From: Calditrichia bacterium
GTDB lineage: Bacteria; Calditrichota; Calditrichia; Calditrichales; J004
Reading direction: 5' to 3'
DNA: 64,000 nt
NCBI GenBank assembly: GCA_020635035.1
Contig: JACKAO010000001.1
Location: forward strand, 1 to 64,000
Numbering within the stretch: position 1 is the stretch's first letter; the number at the start of each line of letters is the position of its first letter. Shown piece after piece: positions 52,674 to 61,424 of this stretch. Made by a program: the position numbers and the translations under genes. Under the pieces are notes generated by a model that saw nothing but the letters and a program-made list of their open reading frames with translations, ran no database searches and was not told where the DNA came from.

Positions 52674-54197
52674 ATGCAAAAAGAAACCAAGAAATCTTAC
52701 ATAGACCGCTTTCTTACCCTTGTGGAAAAAGTTGGAAATGCACTTCCGCATCCGGCAACACTATTCTTTTTATTTGCACTTGGCGTTGTCCTGTTGTCGG
52801 GAATATTCAGTTTGTTTGATATCGAAGTTATTCATCCGGGGACAAAGGAGACAATCCGTCCCTTTAATTTGTTATCGGTTGAAGGACTTCACCTTATTCT
52901 AACACAAATGGTTACAAATTTTACCGGCTTTGCTCCTTTAGGAACAGTTCTTGTGGCAATGCTTGGTATCGGGATTGCAGAAAGCAGCGGATTAATTGGT
53001 ACCGCATTGCGTCTGCTGGTTATTTCAGCACCAAGAAAGTTGTTAACTTTTGTAATTGTATTTGCCGGCATCCTTTCAAATACTGCTTCAGAAGTTGGAT
53101 ATGTGTTATTGGTTCCTTTGGGTGCGATTATTTTTCTGGCGATGGGGCGCCATCCTATTGCCGGAATGGCTGCAGCTTTTGCCGGTGTTTCGGGTGGATA
53201 TAGTGCAAACCTGTTGCTCGGTACAATCGATCCTTTGCTGGCAGGTCTTTCGCAGGAAGCTGCACGCATTATTGATCCGGCTTACCTGGTAAATCCTGCT
53301 GCAAATTTTTACTTTATGTTTGTATCCACATTTTTTATTGCAGTCGTTGGAACATGGGTAACCGAAAAAATTGTTATCCCACGCTTAGGTACTTATAAAG
53401 GTGATGAAAAACCTGAAGAGATCCGTTCCTTGTCAGCTGATGAGAAACGCGGGTTAATTTATGCAACCATTGCATTACTCTTGTTCACAGCCTTTCTTTT
53501 AGCGGGTATTCTTCCTGATGGTGGTTACCTGCGCAATCCTGAAACTGATGAAATTCTTCATTCGCCTTTTATGAGCGGAATTGTTGCGTTTATCTTTCTG
53601 AGCGCAGCTATTGGCGGGGTAGCGTATGGCATAGGTGCAAAGACTTACAAAAGTGATTCCGATGTTATGAAGGGCATGGGCAAGGCAATGGAGACCCTTG
53701 GTATCTATATTGTACTTGTATTTTTTGCTGCTCAGTTTGTGGCATATTTTAAATGGACAAATCTGGGGTTGATAATTGCTATCGAAGGTGCTGAATTGCT
53801 TAAAGCATCAGGTTTTGGCGACATACCCCTAATGCTGGCCTTTATTATTCTCTCTGCCTTTATAAATATGTTTATGGGAAGTGCTTCAGCTAAATGGGCA
53901 ATTATGGCTCCGGTATTTATACCTATGTTCATGCTATTAGGATACACTCCTGAATTAGTGCAGGCCACATATCGCATTGGTGACAGTGTTACAAATATCA
54001 TCTCCCCGATGATGTCTTATTTTGCGCTGATTGTTGCATTTATGGAGCGTTATGATAAGAATGCAGGCATAGGAACGGTGATTTCCACAATGCTCCCTTA
54101 TACAGTTTTCTTCCTGATTGTATGGTCGGTGCTTTTAATAATCTGGCTTATATTTGGTCTGCCGATTGGACCTGATGCACCGTTGTATATAGAATAA
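52674..54197 (+). CDS. AbgT-family transporter
   Basis: A 507-residue inner-membrane protein with about ten hydrophobic segments. NALPHPATLFFLFALGVVLLSGIF, GFAPLGTVLVAMLGIGIAESSGL, GGYSANLLLGTIDPLLAGLSQEAA and SASAKWAIMAPVFIPMFMLLGY are family landmarks of AbgT. Members take up p-aminobenzoyl-glutamate or export antimetabolites such as sulfonamides, using the ion gradient; direction cannot be told here. It is convergent with the antiporter gene, ending 12 bp from it. No p-aminobenzoyl-glutamate hydrolase is adjacent. Confidence 0.93.
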   Translation: MQKETKKSYIDRFLTLVEKVGNALPHPATLFFLFALGVVLLSGIFSLFDIEVIHPGTKETIRPFNLLSVEGLHLILTQMVTNFTGFAPLGTVLVAMLGIGIAESSGLIGTALRLLVISAPRKLLTFVIVFAGILSNTASEVGYVLLVPLGAIIFLAMGRHPIAGMAAAFAGVSGGYSANLLLGTIDPLLAGLSQEAARIIDPAYLVNPAANFYFMFVSTFFIAVVGTWVTEKIVIPRLGTYKGDEKPEEIRSLSADEKRGLIYATIALLLFTAFLLAGILPDGGYLRNPETDEILHSPFMSGIVAFIFLSAAIGGVAYGIGAKTYKSDSDVMKGMGKAMETLGIYIVLVFFAAQFVAYFKWTNLGLIIAIEGAELLKASGFGDIPLMLAFIILSAFINMFMGSASAKWAIMAPVFIPMFMLLGYTPELVQATYRIGDSVTNIISPMMSYFALIVAFMERYDKNAGIGTVISTMLPYTVFFLIVWSVLLIIWLIFGLPIGPDAPLYIE

Positions 54198-54209
54198 TCC
54201 TGCAATGTT

Positions 54210-56417
54210 TTATGATGCCGGAGGAATTTCCTTCAGTAATTCAAAAATTCGCGAAGGTTTTACCGCATTTAGCAGTTTGTTAACTAATTCTGCATTTGAT
54301 GCAATTTTAGCTATATCAGCTAACAACATTAAATGAAGTTCGGGCGTTGATGCAGGATTTAGCAGGATAAAAAATAAACGAGATATCTCATTGTTGTTTT
54401 TGTCCAACTGAATGCCATCCGGTACCTGGGCGACTATGCATATTGCATCTGTGAGTTTTTCAAAATGTGAATGCGGAACAGCAACTTCATTTCCCAATAC
54501 AAAAAAAGGATTTCCATGGTTCCCCGAGAAGCCAGATAATGCTTCTTCAACCGCAAGGACCCGACTGTCTTTAAAAACAATCTTAAAAAGGTGATTTAAC
54601 ATATCCTGCAGATTTGAAAATTTTAGATTAAGAAAGATATGTTCCTTTTTAACAATCAATGGCAGATGATAGCCAAGCTGTTTAAATAGTAAAAGTTCAC
54701 CCGGGCTTTTTTCTTTAAATTCTTCCAGAAATAATTCATCATTCTGAAAAGCAACAAGGGCATGAACTCCGGGTAAAAGATTGCGATTCAACCGGTCTGT
54801 TTTTCGTGGAGATAAGAGCGCTTCCTTACTATTCAGATCATAACCTACTTGCGAAGGTTTTGGCAGATCACACCAGATAGCTTTACCAGTTGTTTTTCTT
54901 TTAGTCTGTGATTCCGAATCGGAAGGTGTCCAGCGGTAGAGATGATCTGCTTCCACATGTTCAGACCATTTTTCACATACTAATTCGTTAAGGTCGCGGT
55001 TATCCGTTAATGCCAGAACATTGCCAATTTTATTGAAATAATCTTCGGGTACAACATTTACTGAGAGAGCATCCCCGACATAGCCAATCAGACCTTCTTT
55101 TTGTGCTTCAATTATTGCATCTTTGTTGTTGTCGATTAATACACTTGGCTCCTGGTTACGATGATTGATAAATTCTGCAATCCTTCTTGCAAAATAATTT
55201 GCGCCGATAATCAGCCAGCCTTTCTTTGGCGGCGCCTTCACCTTTAAAACCCGGGCAACCGTTCCCGATAAAGAACCTTGTATTACAACCGTTGCACCGA
55301 TAATACTGAATGTAAAAGCTTCAAGAAATGCGGCATACTCAAAGCCTTTTTCAGTTAACTGGATTGTAAAAAGAGAAGCCATCGAACCTGCCACAACACC
55401 ACGCGGAGCCAGCCAGCCTAAAAACACTTTTTCATTCAGCTTAAGGTCACTTTTTAATGTACTCAGGAAAATCCCTAAGGGACGGATTAAGAAGATGATA
55501 ATAGCCAAAGAAATTAAACCTTGCCAACCCAGCTCGATAAAATTTTCAAGTTCCAGTTTTGCCGCAAGAAGAATAAAAAGTATTCCTATAGCCATTTCTG
55601 TTAATTCACCTTTAAACTGCTGAATTTTTTTCAAATCTACCGGTTTTTTCCAGCCAATAATAAGGCCGGCGACAACAACGGTTAAGAGTCCTGCTTCATG
55701 CAGAAAAAAATCGGATACGGCAAAAAAGAATAAAGCTGCCGCAAGGACAAAAATATTAATCTGTTCTTCCGGGATAAGATTTTTTTTAAGCAGGTAATAA
55801 ATTGTAAAACCACCGGCGGTTCCCAGACTTACACCTATTACAACACGCATACTAAACTGCATTATATGCTGAGTTAAGGTTGCATCAATACTAATCCATT
55901 CAAAAACCAGGATAGCTATAAAAACACCAATTGGATCAATAAGCACACTTTCCCAATGCAGAATCTGATGGAGTTTATCATTTATTTTTAATCGCTGAAG
56001 CAAAGGAGTAATAACTGTTGGGCCTGTAACGATAATCAAACTTCCGCTTAATAAGCAGATGGCTGGCGGCAAATCCAGAACAAAATAAAGTATTACTGCA
56101 GTACCAAGCCACGTGATCAAAACACCAATTGAGAGCAAGCGGGCAATGACGCCTCCGGCTTTTGAAAAACCATCGGGATGTAAGGTAAGTCCGCCTTCAA
56201 ATAAAATTGTGGCGACACAAATTGAAATTAAAATGTTAAGTCCCTGGCCTAGAGAATAACTATCTATCAATCCACTCAATTCAGGACCTAGGATAATGCC
56301 GCCTATTAACAGCGGGGCAATGGCAGGTATACGCATATGGCGGGCAACAACAAAGAGTGACACACCAAAAAATAATGCAAATACCAGCGTGGATAAGCGA
56401 ATAAAACTTACTTCCAT
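54210..56417 (-). CDS. CPA-type Na+(K+)/H+ antiporter fused to TrkA-N-like and PTS EIIA-like domains
   Basis: A 735-residue protein. Residues ~5-400 form a 12-helix cation/proton antiporter (ILFEGGLTLHPDGF, LIVTGPTVITPLL, WESVLIDPIGVFIAILVFE, FLGWLAPRGVVAGSMA). Residues ~415-530 are a TrkA-N-like nucleotide-binding fold (GWLIIGANYFARRIAEF ... VGDAL ... VLALTDNRDLNELV). Residues ~600-735 resemble PTS EIIA type 2, with a candidate phospho-His H649 in EVAVPHSH. The fusion suggests antiport gated by nucleotide and possibly by phosphotransfer. No other PTS gene is in the window. Confidence 0.9.
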   Translation of the reverse strand: MEVSFIRLSTLVFALFFGVSLFVVARHMRIPAIAPLLIGGIILGPELSGLIDSYSLGQGLNILISICVATILFEGGLTLHPDGFSKAGGVIARLLSIGVLITWLGTAVILYFVLDLPPAICLLSGSLIIVTGPTVITPLLQRLKINDKLHQILHWESVLIDPIGVFIAILVFEWISIDATLTQHIMQFSMRVVIGVSLGTAGGFTIYYLLKKNLIPEEQINIFVLAAALFFFAVSDFFLHEAGLLTVVVAGLIIGWKKPVDLKKIQQFKGELTEMAIGILFILLAAKLELENFIELGWQGLISLAIIIFLIRPLGIFLSTLKSDLKLNEKVFLGWLAPRGVVAGSMASLFTIQLTEKGFEYAAFLEAFTFSIIGATVVIQGSLSGTVARVLKVKAPPKKGWLIIGANYFARRIAEFINHRNQEPSVLIDNNKDAIIEAQKEGLIGYVGDALSVNVVPEDYFNKIGNVLALTDNRDLNELVCEKWSEHVEADHLYRWTPSDSESQTKRKTTGKAIWCDLPKPSQVGYDLNSKEALLSPRKTDRLNRNLLPGVHALVAFQNDELFLEEFKEKSPGELLLFKQLGYHLPLIVKKEHIFLNLKFSNLQDMLNHLFKIVFKDSRVLAVEEALSGFSGNHGNPFFVLGNEVAVPHSHFEKLTDAICIVAQVPDGIQLDKNNNEISRLFFILLNPASTPELHLMLLADIAKIASNAELVNKLLNAVKPSRIFELLKEIPPAS

Positions 56418-56502
56418 TGAACTCCTGCGTTTGGTTTGGCAAAATTGAACGTAAAAAAGTTTAGGAATTCAGTCAATATAGTTTCTGAAGATAATTAAAG
56501 AA

Positions 56503-56529
56503 GGTGCTCCTTAAAGAACAGAGCACCTG
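56503..56529 (-). terminator. Possible terminator after the 268-aa membrane protein gene
   Basis: AGGTGCTC (56503-56510) pairs perfectly with GAGCACCT (56522-56529) around an 11-nt loop. The U-tract on the minus strand is weak (TTCTTTAATT), so efficiency is uncertain. It lies 30 bp beyond the stop at 56560 and before the antiporter start. Confidence 0.55.
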
Positions 56530-56559
56530 AGAAATGAAGTATAAAGATTATTTAAGATT

Positions 56560-57366
56560 TTACCCGGTGGTGATTTTGCCCTGGTTATAATCAAACTCTG
56601 AGCCCATCATACTATGTGGGATTATAAAAACTGCAAGTGTTACAATTGCTGCAGAAATAAAAAGCCAGCGCCTGTTTTGCTTTATATTACCAAGAAAGGC
56701 AATAAGCCAGGCTACTACGGCAATCAGGGTTTTATTATCAGTTAAGTCCCAGCCAAAAGGAATACCGGCCCAATACTCATTAAAAGCAAATTTTTGAACA
56801 AATGGCCCAAATATCATTCCACCCAATACAAGAAAGATCAGTGTAATTATGGCGAACATCTTTTGTTTTTCATGCTTGGCAAGGGCCAAAATACCTGTAA
56901 GATTAGAAAACCACATTCCCATAAAAATGAAGATGATATGTGTGATTAAAATGTGCTTTGGCACAGCACCTTTAAAGCGAATAACAACAGGTTGTTCTTT
57001 TTGAATATCAGTATCACGAGTGCCATCATAAAAGGTGATATAGTATTGCAGCTTACCTGCGGCAGGCTGTTCCGGTAATTCTGCGATTAACATGTCACTT
57101 TTCCGGAAAAATGCTTTTGAAGTATATTCTTCATTTGTTGGAAATCTTTTATAATGAATTATGGCAGATACATTGGTGTCCGGGACAGTTAGCTGGAGTT
57201 GGCAAACAGTACCAATTTCATGGCTGCGTAATAATTCAAAATGGTATTCTGTATTATTTAAAACAACATCAACCTTCTTTTCATACGTAGGGCCGGTCAC
57301 TCTCTGGTAATACGAGGTAAATAACACAATAATCAGGGACAAAAATACATATAAAGTCATTTTCAT
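56560..57366 (-). CDS. Conserved-looking membrane protein of unknown function
   Basis: A 268-residue protein. One N-terminal membrane helix (about 3-20) is followed by a beta-rich extracytoplasmic domain (about 25-130, DVVLNNTEYHFELLRSHEIG ... QLQLTVPD ... LQYYITFYDGTRD), then about four membrane helices (about 135-255). The C-terminal half includes GMWFSNLTGILALAKHEKQKM and IPFGWDLTDNKTLIAVVAWLIAF. I do not recognise the family. It is not obviously linked to its neighbours. A role in envelope or respiratory membranes is possible but unproven. Confidence 0.8.
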   Translation of the reverse strand: MKMTLYVFLSLIIVLFTSYYQRVTGPTYEKKVDVVLNNTEYHFELLRSHEIGTVCQLQLTVPDTNVSAIIHYKRFPTNEEYTSKAFFRKSDMLIAELPEQPAAGKLQYYITFYDGTRDTDIQKEQPVVIRFKGAVPKHILITHIIFIFMGMWFSNLTGILALAKHEKQKMFAIITLIFLVLGGMIFGPFVQKFAFNEYWAGIPFGWDLTDNKTLIAVVAWLIAFLGNIKQNRRWLFISAAIVTLAVFIIPHSMMGSEFDYNQGKITTG

Positions 57367-57524
57367 AAGATATGCCTGTAAAAGTTCTGTAAAACAGTCG
57401 GTTAATTAAAACGCAGTTAATATAATCAAAAATAATTTATTTAACACAATTGCTGTGGATATTTAAGGACAGAACAATATTTAATTATGATCATTTCCCC
57501 TAAAAGTGGAAGTATATATTTCAG

Positions 57525-57553
57525 TTGACTTTTTTTAAATAGTTTTAAATATT
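57525..57553 (+). promoter_or_regulatory. Weak sigma-70-like promoter before the heme lipoprotein gene
   Basis: TTGACT (57525-57530) is a good -35 match; with a 17-bp spacer the -10 reads AATATT (57548-57553), a poor match. The surrounding 217-bp gap (57367-57583) is AT-rich and has no gene. Confidence 0.3.
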
Positions 57554-57583
57554 ACTGACGTTATAACTCCTAACCAACATGCT

Positions 57584-57964
57584 ATGAAACTTTCATTAAA
57601 AATTATATTTCTGCCGATTTTGCTGATTACTCTTAATTGCAGCAATGAGCCTAAGCAAATTAGTTTTACGAAAGATATTCAACCTATTTTAGAAGACAGA
57701 TGTATCTATTGCCATTCATCAGATGGCCCTGAAGGCAATATAGTACTGGAAGATTATCAGTCTGTGTTTTCATCGCGATATAAGAATCACACTACACCAA
57801 TGATTGTCCCGGGTAACCCTCAGACAAGCAGGTTATATATTGTTGTCAGCACTCGCAATACTTCGATGCGCATGCCCCCGGAAAGACTTGGTGAAGATCC
57901 CCTTTCTGAAGATGAAGTCAAAATAATTCATACCTGGATTGAGCAGGGCGCGCAGGAAAATTGA
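57584..57964 (+). CDS. Heme c lipoprotein (planctomycete-cytochrome-C-like domain)
   Basis: A 126-residue protein with a lipoprotein-type signal peptide ending at C19 (LLITLNC). The mature part has one c-type heme site, C40-x2-C43-H44 in RCIYCHSSDGPEG, and a likely axial Met in the MRMPP turn (M97). The layout SFTKDIQPILEDRC and the end LSEDEVKIIHTWIEQGA match the small PSCyt1-type heme domain. It would sit in the periplasm or on a membrane. Its stop overlaps the TTG start of the sigma-54 activator gene, so the two are translated together; I infer a role in redox sensing or electron transfer linked to hydrogenase control. Confidence 0.85.
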   Translation: MKLSLKIIFLPILLITLNCSNEPKQISFTKDIQPILEDRCIYCHSSDGPEGNIVLEDYQSVFSSRYKNHTTPMIVPGNPQTSRLYIVVSTRNTSMRMPPERLGEDPLSEDEVKIIHTWIEQGAQEN

Positions 57965-58971
57965 GTTTCGATATGGATACACCAAAACCTGTAACAATCG
58001 TTACCCATAACCGTCATATCCGTGAGATTATTTCTCTGATTGATCGTATTACACACTCTGACAGTTCAGTGTTGCTTGTTGGTGAAACAGGTGTTGGTAA
58101 AGAAATATTTGCTGATTACATCCATAAAACCAGCCACAGAAAAGATAAACCTTTTGTAAAAGTCAGTCTGTCGGCGTTACCACCGGAACTTTTAGAAAGT
58201 GAACTATTCGGGCATGAAAAAGGTGCTTTTACATCAGCGCATTCTGAAAAAAAAGGATTGTTCGAGATTGCAAACAGCGGCAGTATTTTTCTTGATGATA
58301 TTGATGATGTACCTATGCCGATCCAGTCTAAACTTTTGCGTGTTCTTGAGTCTAAGGAACTAATGCGGGTTGGTGGCACTCAATCCATTCCGGTAAATGT
58401 CAGATTGATTACCGCATCAAAAGTTGATCTTAAAATAATGATTGAGAAAAATCTGTTCCGCTCGGACTTGTTCTACAGGATTAATGTTGTTCCCCTTGAC
58501 ATACCGCCTTTACGTGAACGTAAAGATGATATTCCAGTATTGTTTGAATATTTTGTTAACCGCTATGCTTCTGAAAAGCTTAAGATTTCGGTTTCAGCTA
58601 TGCAGTCTTTGATAAGTTATTCCTGGCCCGGCAATATCCGTGAGCTGCGCAATGTGGCGCAGCGTGTATCTTTATTTGCTGATAAAGAAGTAAAAATAAA
58701 GGATTTGCCGGTTGAAGTAAGGCAGATAAAAGGCCTGGATTCGCTTTTAAAAGCTTGTGACCGCTGTTTTATTGAAGGCACTATGAGTTTTGATCAGGTT
58801 GTCAACTGCCTGGAAATGAATCTTTTAAATCAGGCTTTAACAGAATCTAAATTTAACCAAAGCCAGGCTGCAAAGAAGCTTGGTCTTAGTCTTTCCACAT
58901 TCAGAGATAAGCTTAAGAAGTATAAACTCTTAACTACTTCCCAAAATGGATCTGCGGAAATCCGCAAATAA
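57961..58971 (+). CDS. Stand-alone sigma-54-dependent activator (AAA+ NtrC-type, no sensor domain)
   Basis: A 336-residue protein. TTG at 57961 gives a 4-bp overlap with the preceding stop and follows AGGA; ATG at 57973 is the alternative start. The AAA+ domain runs from ~12 to 250: Walker A GETGVGKE (41-48), the GAFTGA loop reading GAFTSA (88-93), Walker B SIFLDDID (108-115), FRSDLFYRINVVPLDIPPLRER and SWPGNIRELRN. A Fis-type HTH is at the end (NQSQAAKKLGLSLSTFRDKLKK). No receiver or PAS domain precedes it, as in PspF. It lies just upstream of a perfect GG-N10-GC promoter and probably activates the hydrogenase operon. Confidence 0.93.
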   Translation: MSFDMDTPKPVTIVTHNRHIREIISLIDRITHSDSSVLLVGETGVGKEIFADYIHKTSHRKDKPFVKVSLSALPPELLESELFGHEKGAFTSAHSEKKGLFEIANSGSIFLDDIDDVPMPIQSKLLRVLESKELMRVGGTQSIPVNVRLITASKVDLKIMIEKNLFRSDLFYRINVVPLDIPPLRERKDDIPVLFEYFVNRYASEKLKISVSAMQSLISYSWPGNIRELRNVAQRVSLFADKEVKIKDLPVEVRQIKGLDSLLKACDRCFIEGTMSFDQVVNCLEMNLLNQALTESKFNQSQAAKKLGLSLSTFRDKLKKYKLLTTSQNGSAEIRK

Positions 58972-58980
58972 TCTGCGGAT
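58953..58980 (+). promoter_or_regulatory. Palindromic candidate enhancer (or terminator stem) for the sigma-54 promoter
   Basis: TGCGGAAATCCGCA (58953-58966) is a perfect palindrome, and another TGCGGAT half-site follows at 58974-58980. It lies about 80-90 bp upstream of the -24 box, the usual spacing for an activator-binding site. The overlapping pair ATCCGCA/TGCGGAT also makes a 7-bp stem with a 7-nt loop and a T-rich stretch beyond, so a weak terminator of the activator gene is the alternative reading. Confidence 0.5.
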
Positions 58981-59042
58981 ATACGTTTCTTTTTAAGACG
59001 CAGATATCTTTAATACCCCCATAATCAGGCATTCTTTTTACA

Positions 59043-59056
59043 GGCACGGTTGTTGC
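59043..59056 (+). promoter_or_regulatory. Sigma-54 (-24/-12) promoter of the hydrogenase operon
   Basis: AGGCACGGTTGTTGCATTT contains GG (59043-59044) and GC (59055-59056) exactly 10 bp apart, and reads GGCACG and TTGCA, matching the sigma-54 consensus closely. Transcription would start near 59068, 20 bp before the first gene. The activator gene ends 72 bp upstream. Confidence 0.85.
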
Positions 59057-59087
59057 ATTTATAATAGCATCCCTTTCTTGGAGTCTC

Positions 59088-59321
59088 ATGATTCACAAAG
59101 AAAATAATCAGAAAATTACTTTTTCAGGTAATGTGGTTGAAATTCGAGACTGCAAAGATGGTAACTGCCTGAAAATTCTGCTAAAACCGGAATATTTAAA
59201 CATTCATATGAATAGCAGTAGTGAAATACATCTTGGGGATCAATTGGAAATAAACTGTGAAGTAAAAATTGTAAGTACCGTTCCATCCATTGGAATAGCA
59301 AACAACGACCTGGATGAATAG
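59088..59321 (+). CDS. Small hypothetical protein, first gene of hydrogenase operon
   Basis: A 77-residue soluble protein with no signal peptide. It is beta-rich (KITFSGNVVEIRDCKDGNCLKILLKPEYL, then DQLEINCEVKIVST) and ends NNDLDE. Three Cys residues (two in DCKDGNC) might bind metal. It resembles no hydrogenase family I know, though its size and beta content recall HypC; the HypC N-terminal MC motif is absent. It lies behind the sigma-54 promoter and 32 bp ahead of the large-subunit gene. A GGAG ribosome site precedes the ATG. A chaperone or accessory role is a guess from position only. Confidence 0.75.
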   Translation: MIHKENNQKITFSGNVVEIRDCKDGNCLKILLKPEYLNIHMNSSSEIHLGDQLEINCEVKIVSTVPSIGIANNDLDE

Positions 59322-59353
59322 CTAATTTTTAAACCGACCCACAGGAGGCAAGT

Positions 59354-60913
59354 ATGGGGAAAATTGTAATAGATCCGCTTAACAGGGTTGAAGGACACCT
59401 TAAGATAGAAGCTGTAGTTGAAAATGGTGTTGTTAAAGAAGCCCGCAGCAGCGGAACGCTTTGGCGCGGACTGGAAAACATCCTGATTGGACGTAATCCA
59501 TTAGACGCTCAACGTATAACACAGCGTATCTGTGGCGTATGTCCTACCGCGCATTCAACTGCATCAACGCTTAACCTGGATTCTGCTTTTGGAATTGCAG
59601 GTAATATTCCTGATAACGGCCGTATTATGCGTAACCTGATCTTTGGCTGTAATTACCTGCAGTCACATATTCTGCATTTTTATGCCTTATCAGCTCTGGA
59701 TTTTGTTGATGTTGTACCTGTTGCAAATTACTCGGGAAATGATCCTGATCTTGTGCAGGTGAAATCATTTATAGCCCGGGGATCATTATCTCCATTTTTT
59801 CCGCGTTATGAAGGGGATTATCGTCTGAAAAAGGATGAAAACATTGCTGCAACCAAACACTATGTTGAAGCTCTAAAAATGCGCATGATCACACATGAAA
59901 TGCTTGGTATTTTTGGTGGTAAAATGCCGCATAATATGGCAATGGTTCCTGGCGGCGTTACCGAAAGACCAACTGTAGATAAAATAGCTGATTTCCGCTG
60001 GCGTTTAGAAAAGGTGCGTTATTTTATCGATAACATTTACCTGCCGGATATTTTACTGGTTGCTTCCCGTTATCCGGACTATTTCGATATTGGTCGTGGT
60101 GTTGGCCGTTATATGTCTTATGGTGGATTTGAACTTGATACAAATCCTGATCTAACAAAAAGAAAACGGTTGTTCCCCAACGGACGGACCGACATTAATA
60201 CACTGAAATTGCTTGATTTTGATCCTTCAAAGATTACAGAAGATGTAAAACACAGCTGGTATAAATCAGGAAGCCATCTTCACCCTTCAGAAGGTGAAAC
60301 GGATCCGGACTTCCACAAAAAGGGTGCATATTCCTGGTTGAAGGCTCCTCGTTATGATGGCAAAGTTCACGAAGTAGGACCGGTTGCCCGTCAGTTAATC
60401 GCTTATCTGCATGGGGTCCCGCAGACAGTACAAAATGTCGATGCTGTATTAAAAGCTGCAAATCTGCAGCCGCAAAAGTTGGCTTCCACACTGGGAAGAC
60501 ATGCAGCACGTGCCATCGAAGCTAAAATTGTTGCTGATGAAATGGCGAATTGGGTACTGCAATTAAAGCCGGGTGAACCTGTTCATGCGCATTTTGAAAT
60601 TCCAAAAGAAGCAGAAGGTATGGGAATTTCTGAAGCACCGCGTGGCTCACTGGGACATTGGATCTCCATTAAAGATTATAAAATTGCCAACTACCAGGCG
60701 GTTGTTCCCACTACATGGAATGGCGGACCTAGAGACGATTCCGGTGAACCGGGACCATTTGAACAAGCGTTGGAAGGCACTCGTGTAAAAGATGAAAAAA
60801 ATCCTTTCGAACTGGTTCGTATTGTTCGTTCTTTTGATCCTTGCCTGGCATGCGCTATCCATATTATTACTCCTAAAGGCAAAGAAATAGGCAAATTCGT
60901 GGTTGGGGCATAA
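59354..60913 (+). CDS. hybC: [NiFe]-hydrogenase large subunit (Hyb-like, group 1c)
   Basis: A 519-residue protein. The L1 motif RICGVCPTAHS contains the Ni/Fe ligands C60 and C63; the L2 motif DPCLACAIH contains C497 and C500 before H503. The tail after H503 (16 residues) is the part removed by the maturation protease. Conserved landmarks DPLNRVEGHLKIE and WRGLENILIGRNPLDA are present. It oxidises H2 with the small subunit and faces the periplasm after Tat export. AGGAGG precedes the ATG. Gene order is large-protease-small-HybA-HybB, unlike the E. coli hyb order. Confidence 0.95.
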   Translation: MGKIVIDPLNRVEGHLKIEAVVENGVVKEARSSGTLWRGLENILIGRNPLDAQRITQRICGVCPTAHSTASTLNLDSAFGIAGNIPDNGRIMRNLIFGCNYLQSHILHFYALSALDFVDVVPVANYSGNDPDLVQVKSFIARGSLSPFFPRYEGDYRLKKDENIAATKHYVEALKMRMITHEMLGIFGGKMPHNMAMVPGGVTERPTVDKIADFRWRLEKVRYFIDNIYLPDILLVASRYPDYFDIGRGVGRYMSYGGFELDTNPDLTKRKRLFPNGRTDINTLKLLDFDPSKITEDVKHSWYKSGSHLHPSEGETDPDFHKKGAYSWLKAPRYDGKVHEVGPVARQLIAYLHGVPQTVQNVDAVLKAANLQPQKLASTLGRHAARAIEAKIVADEMANWVLQLKPGEPVHAHFEIPKEAEGMGISEAPRGSLGHWISIKDYKIANYQAVVPTTWNGGPRDDSGEPGPFEQALEGTRVKDEKNPFELVRIVRSFDPCLACAIHIITPKGKEIGKFVVGA

Positions 60914-60914
60914 G

Positions 60915-61421
60915 ATGGCTGGTGGTAAAGTCAAAAAACCGATTCTGGTTGTAGGTGTCGGTAACTCAATCCAGATGGATGATGGTGTGGGGGTTCATGT
61001 CATCAGAGAAATGGAAAAAAATATTCTCCCGGATAATGTTGAACTTTTCGATGGTGGTACACTGGGTATCGATCTGCTGCCGTGGATTGAAGGACATGAG
61101 TATCTGATTCTTGTTGATTCAATAAAAGCAGATCACCCTGCAGGGACAATATTCCGTTTTCATCCGCAGGATATTGATTATGATGATGCTCCGAAAACCA
61201 GTATCCACCAATTGGGGCTTATCGATTCTCTTAAAATGTGTGCTCTTACCGGAATTGCACCACGGGAAGTTGTCATATTTGCCGTACAGCCCGGGGTAAT
61301 AGACTGGGGAGAAGATTTAAGTCCGCAAGTTGAAGCGACAGTTCCAAAGCTTGTACGTCTGGTTAATGAAGAAATAGAAAAAATAAATTTAAAAATATCA
61401 GCCAATTTACAGGAGGCTTGA
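60915..61421 (+). CDS. hybD: HybD/HyaD-type hydrogenase maturation protease
   Basis: I choose ATG at 60915, one base after the hybC stop; TTG at 60903 is upstream in frame. The product of 168 residues has the family start VVGVGNSIQMDDGVGVHVI, VDSIKADHPAGT and SIHQLGL. It corresponds to E. coli HybD, which cleaves the C-terminus of the large subunit after nickel insertion. Compared with HybD the Ni-ligand Glu of the GNxLxxDE motif reads Asp, while the other two ligands (Asp in VDS, His in SIHQ) are kept. It lies between the two subunit genes. Confidence 0.93.
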   Translation: MAGGKVKKPILVVGVGNSIQMDDGVGVHVIREMEKNILPDNVELFDGGTLGIDLLPWIEGHEYLILVDSIKADHPAGTIFRFHPQDIDYDDAPKTSIHQLGLIDSLKMCALTGIAPREVVIFAVQPGVIDWGEDLSPQVEATVPKLVRLVNEEIEKINLKISANLQEA

Positions 61422-61424
61422 AAT

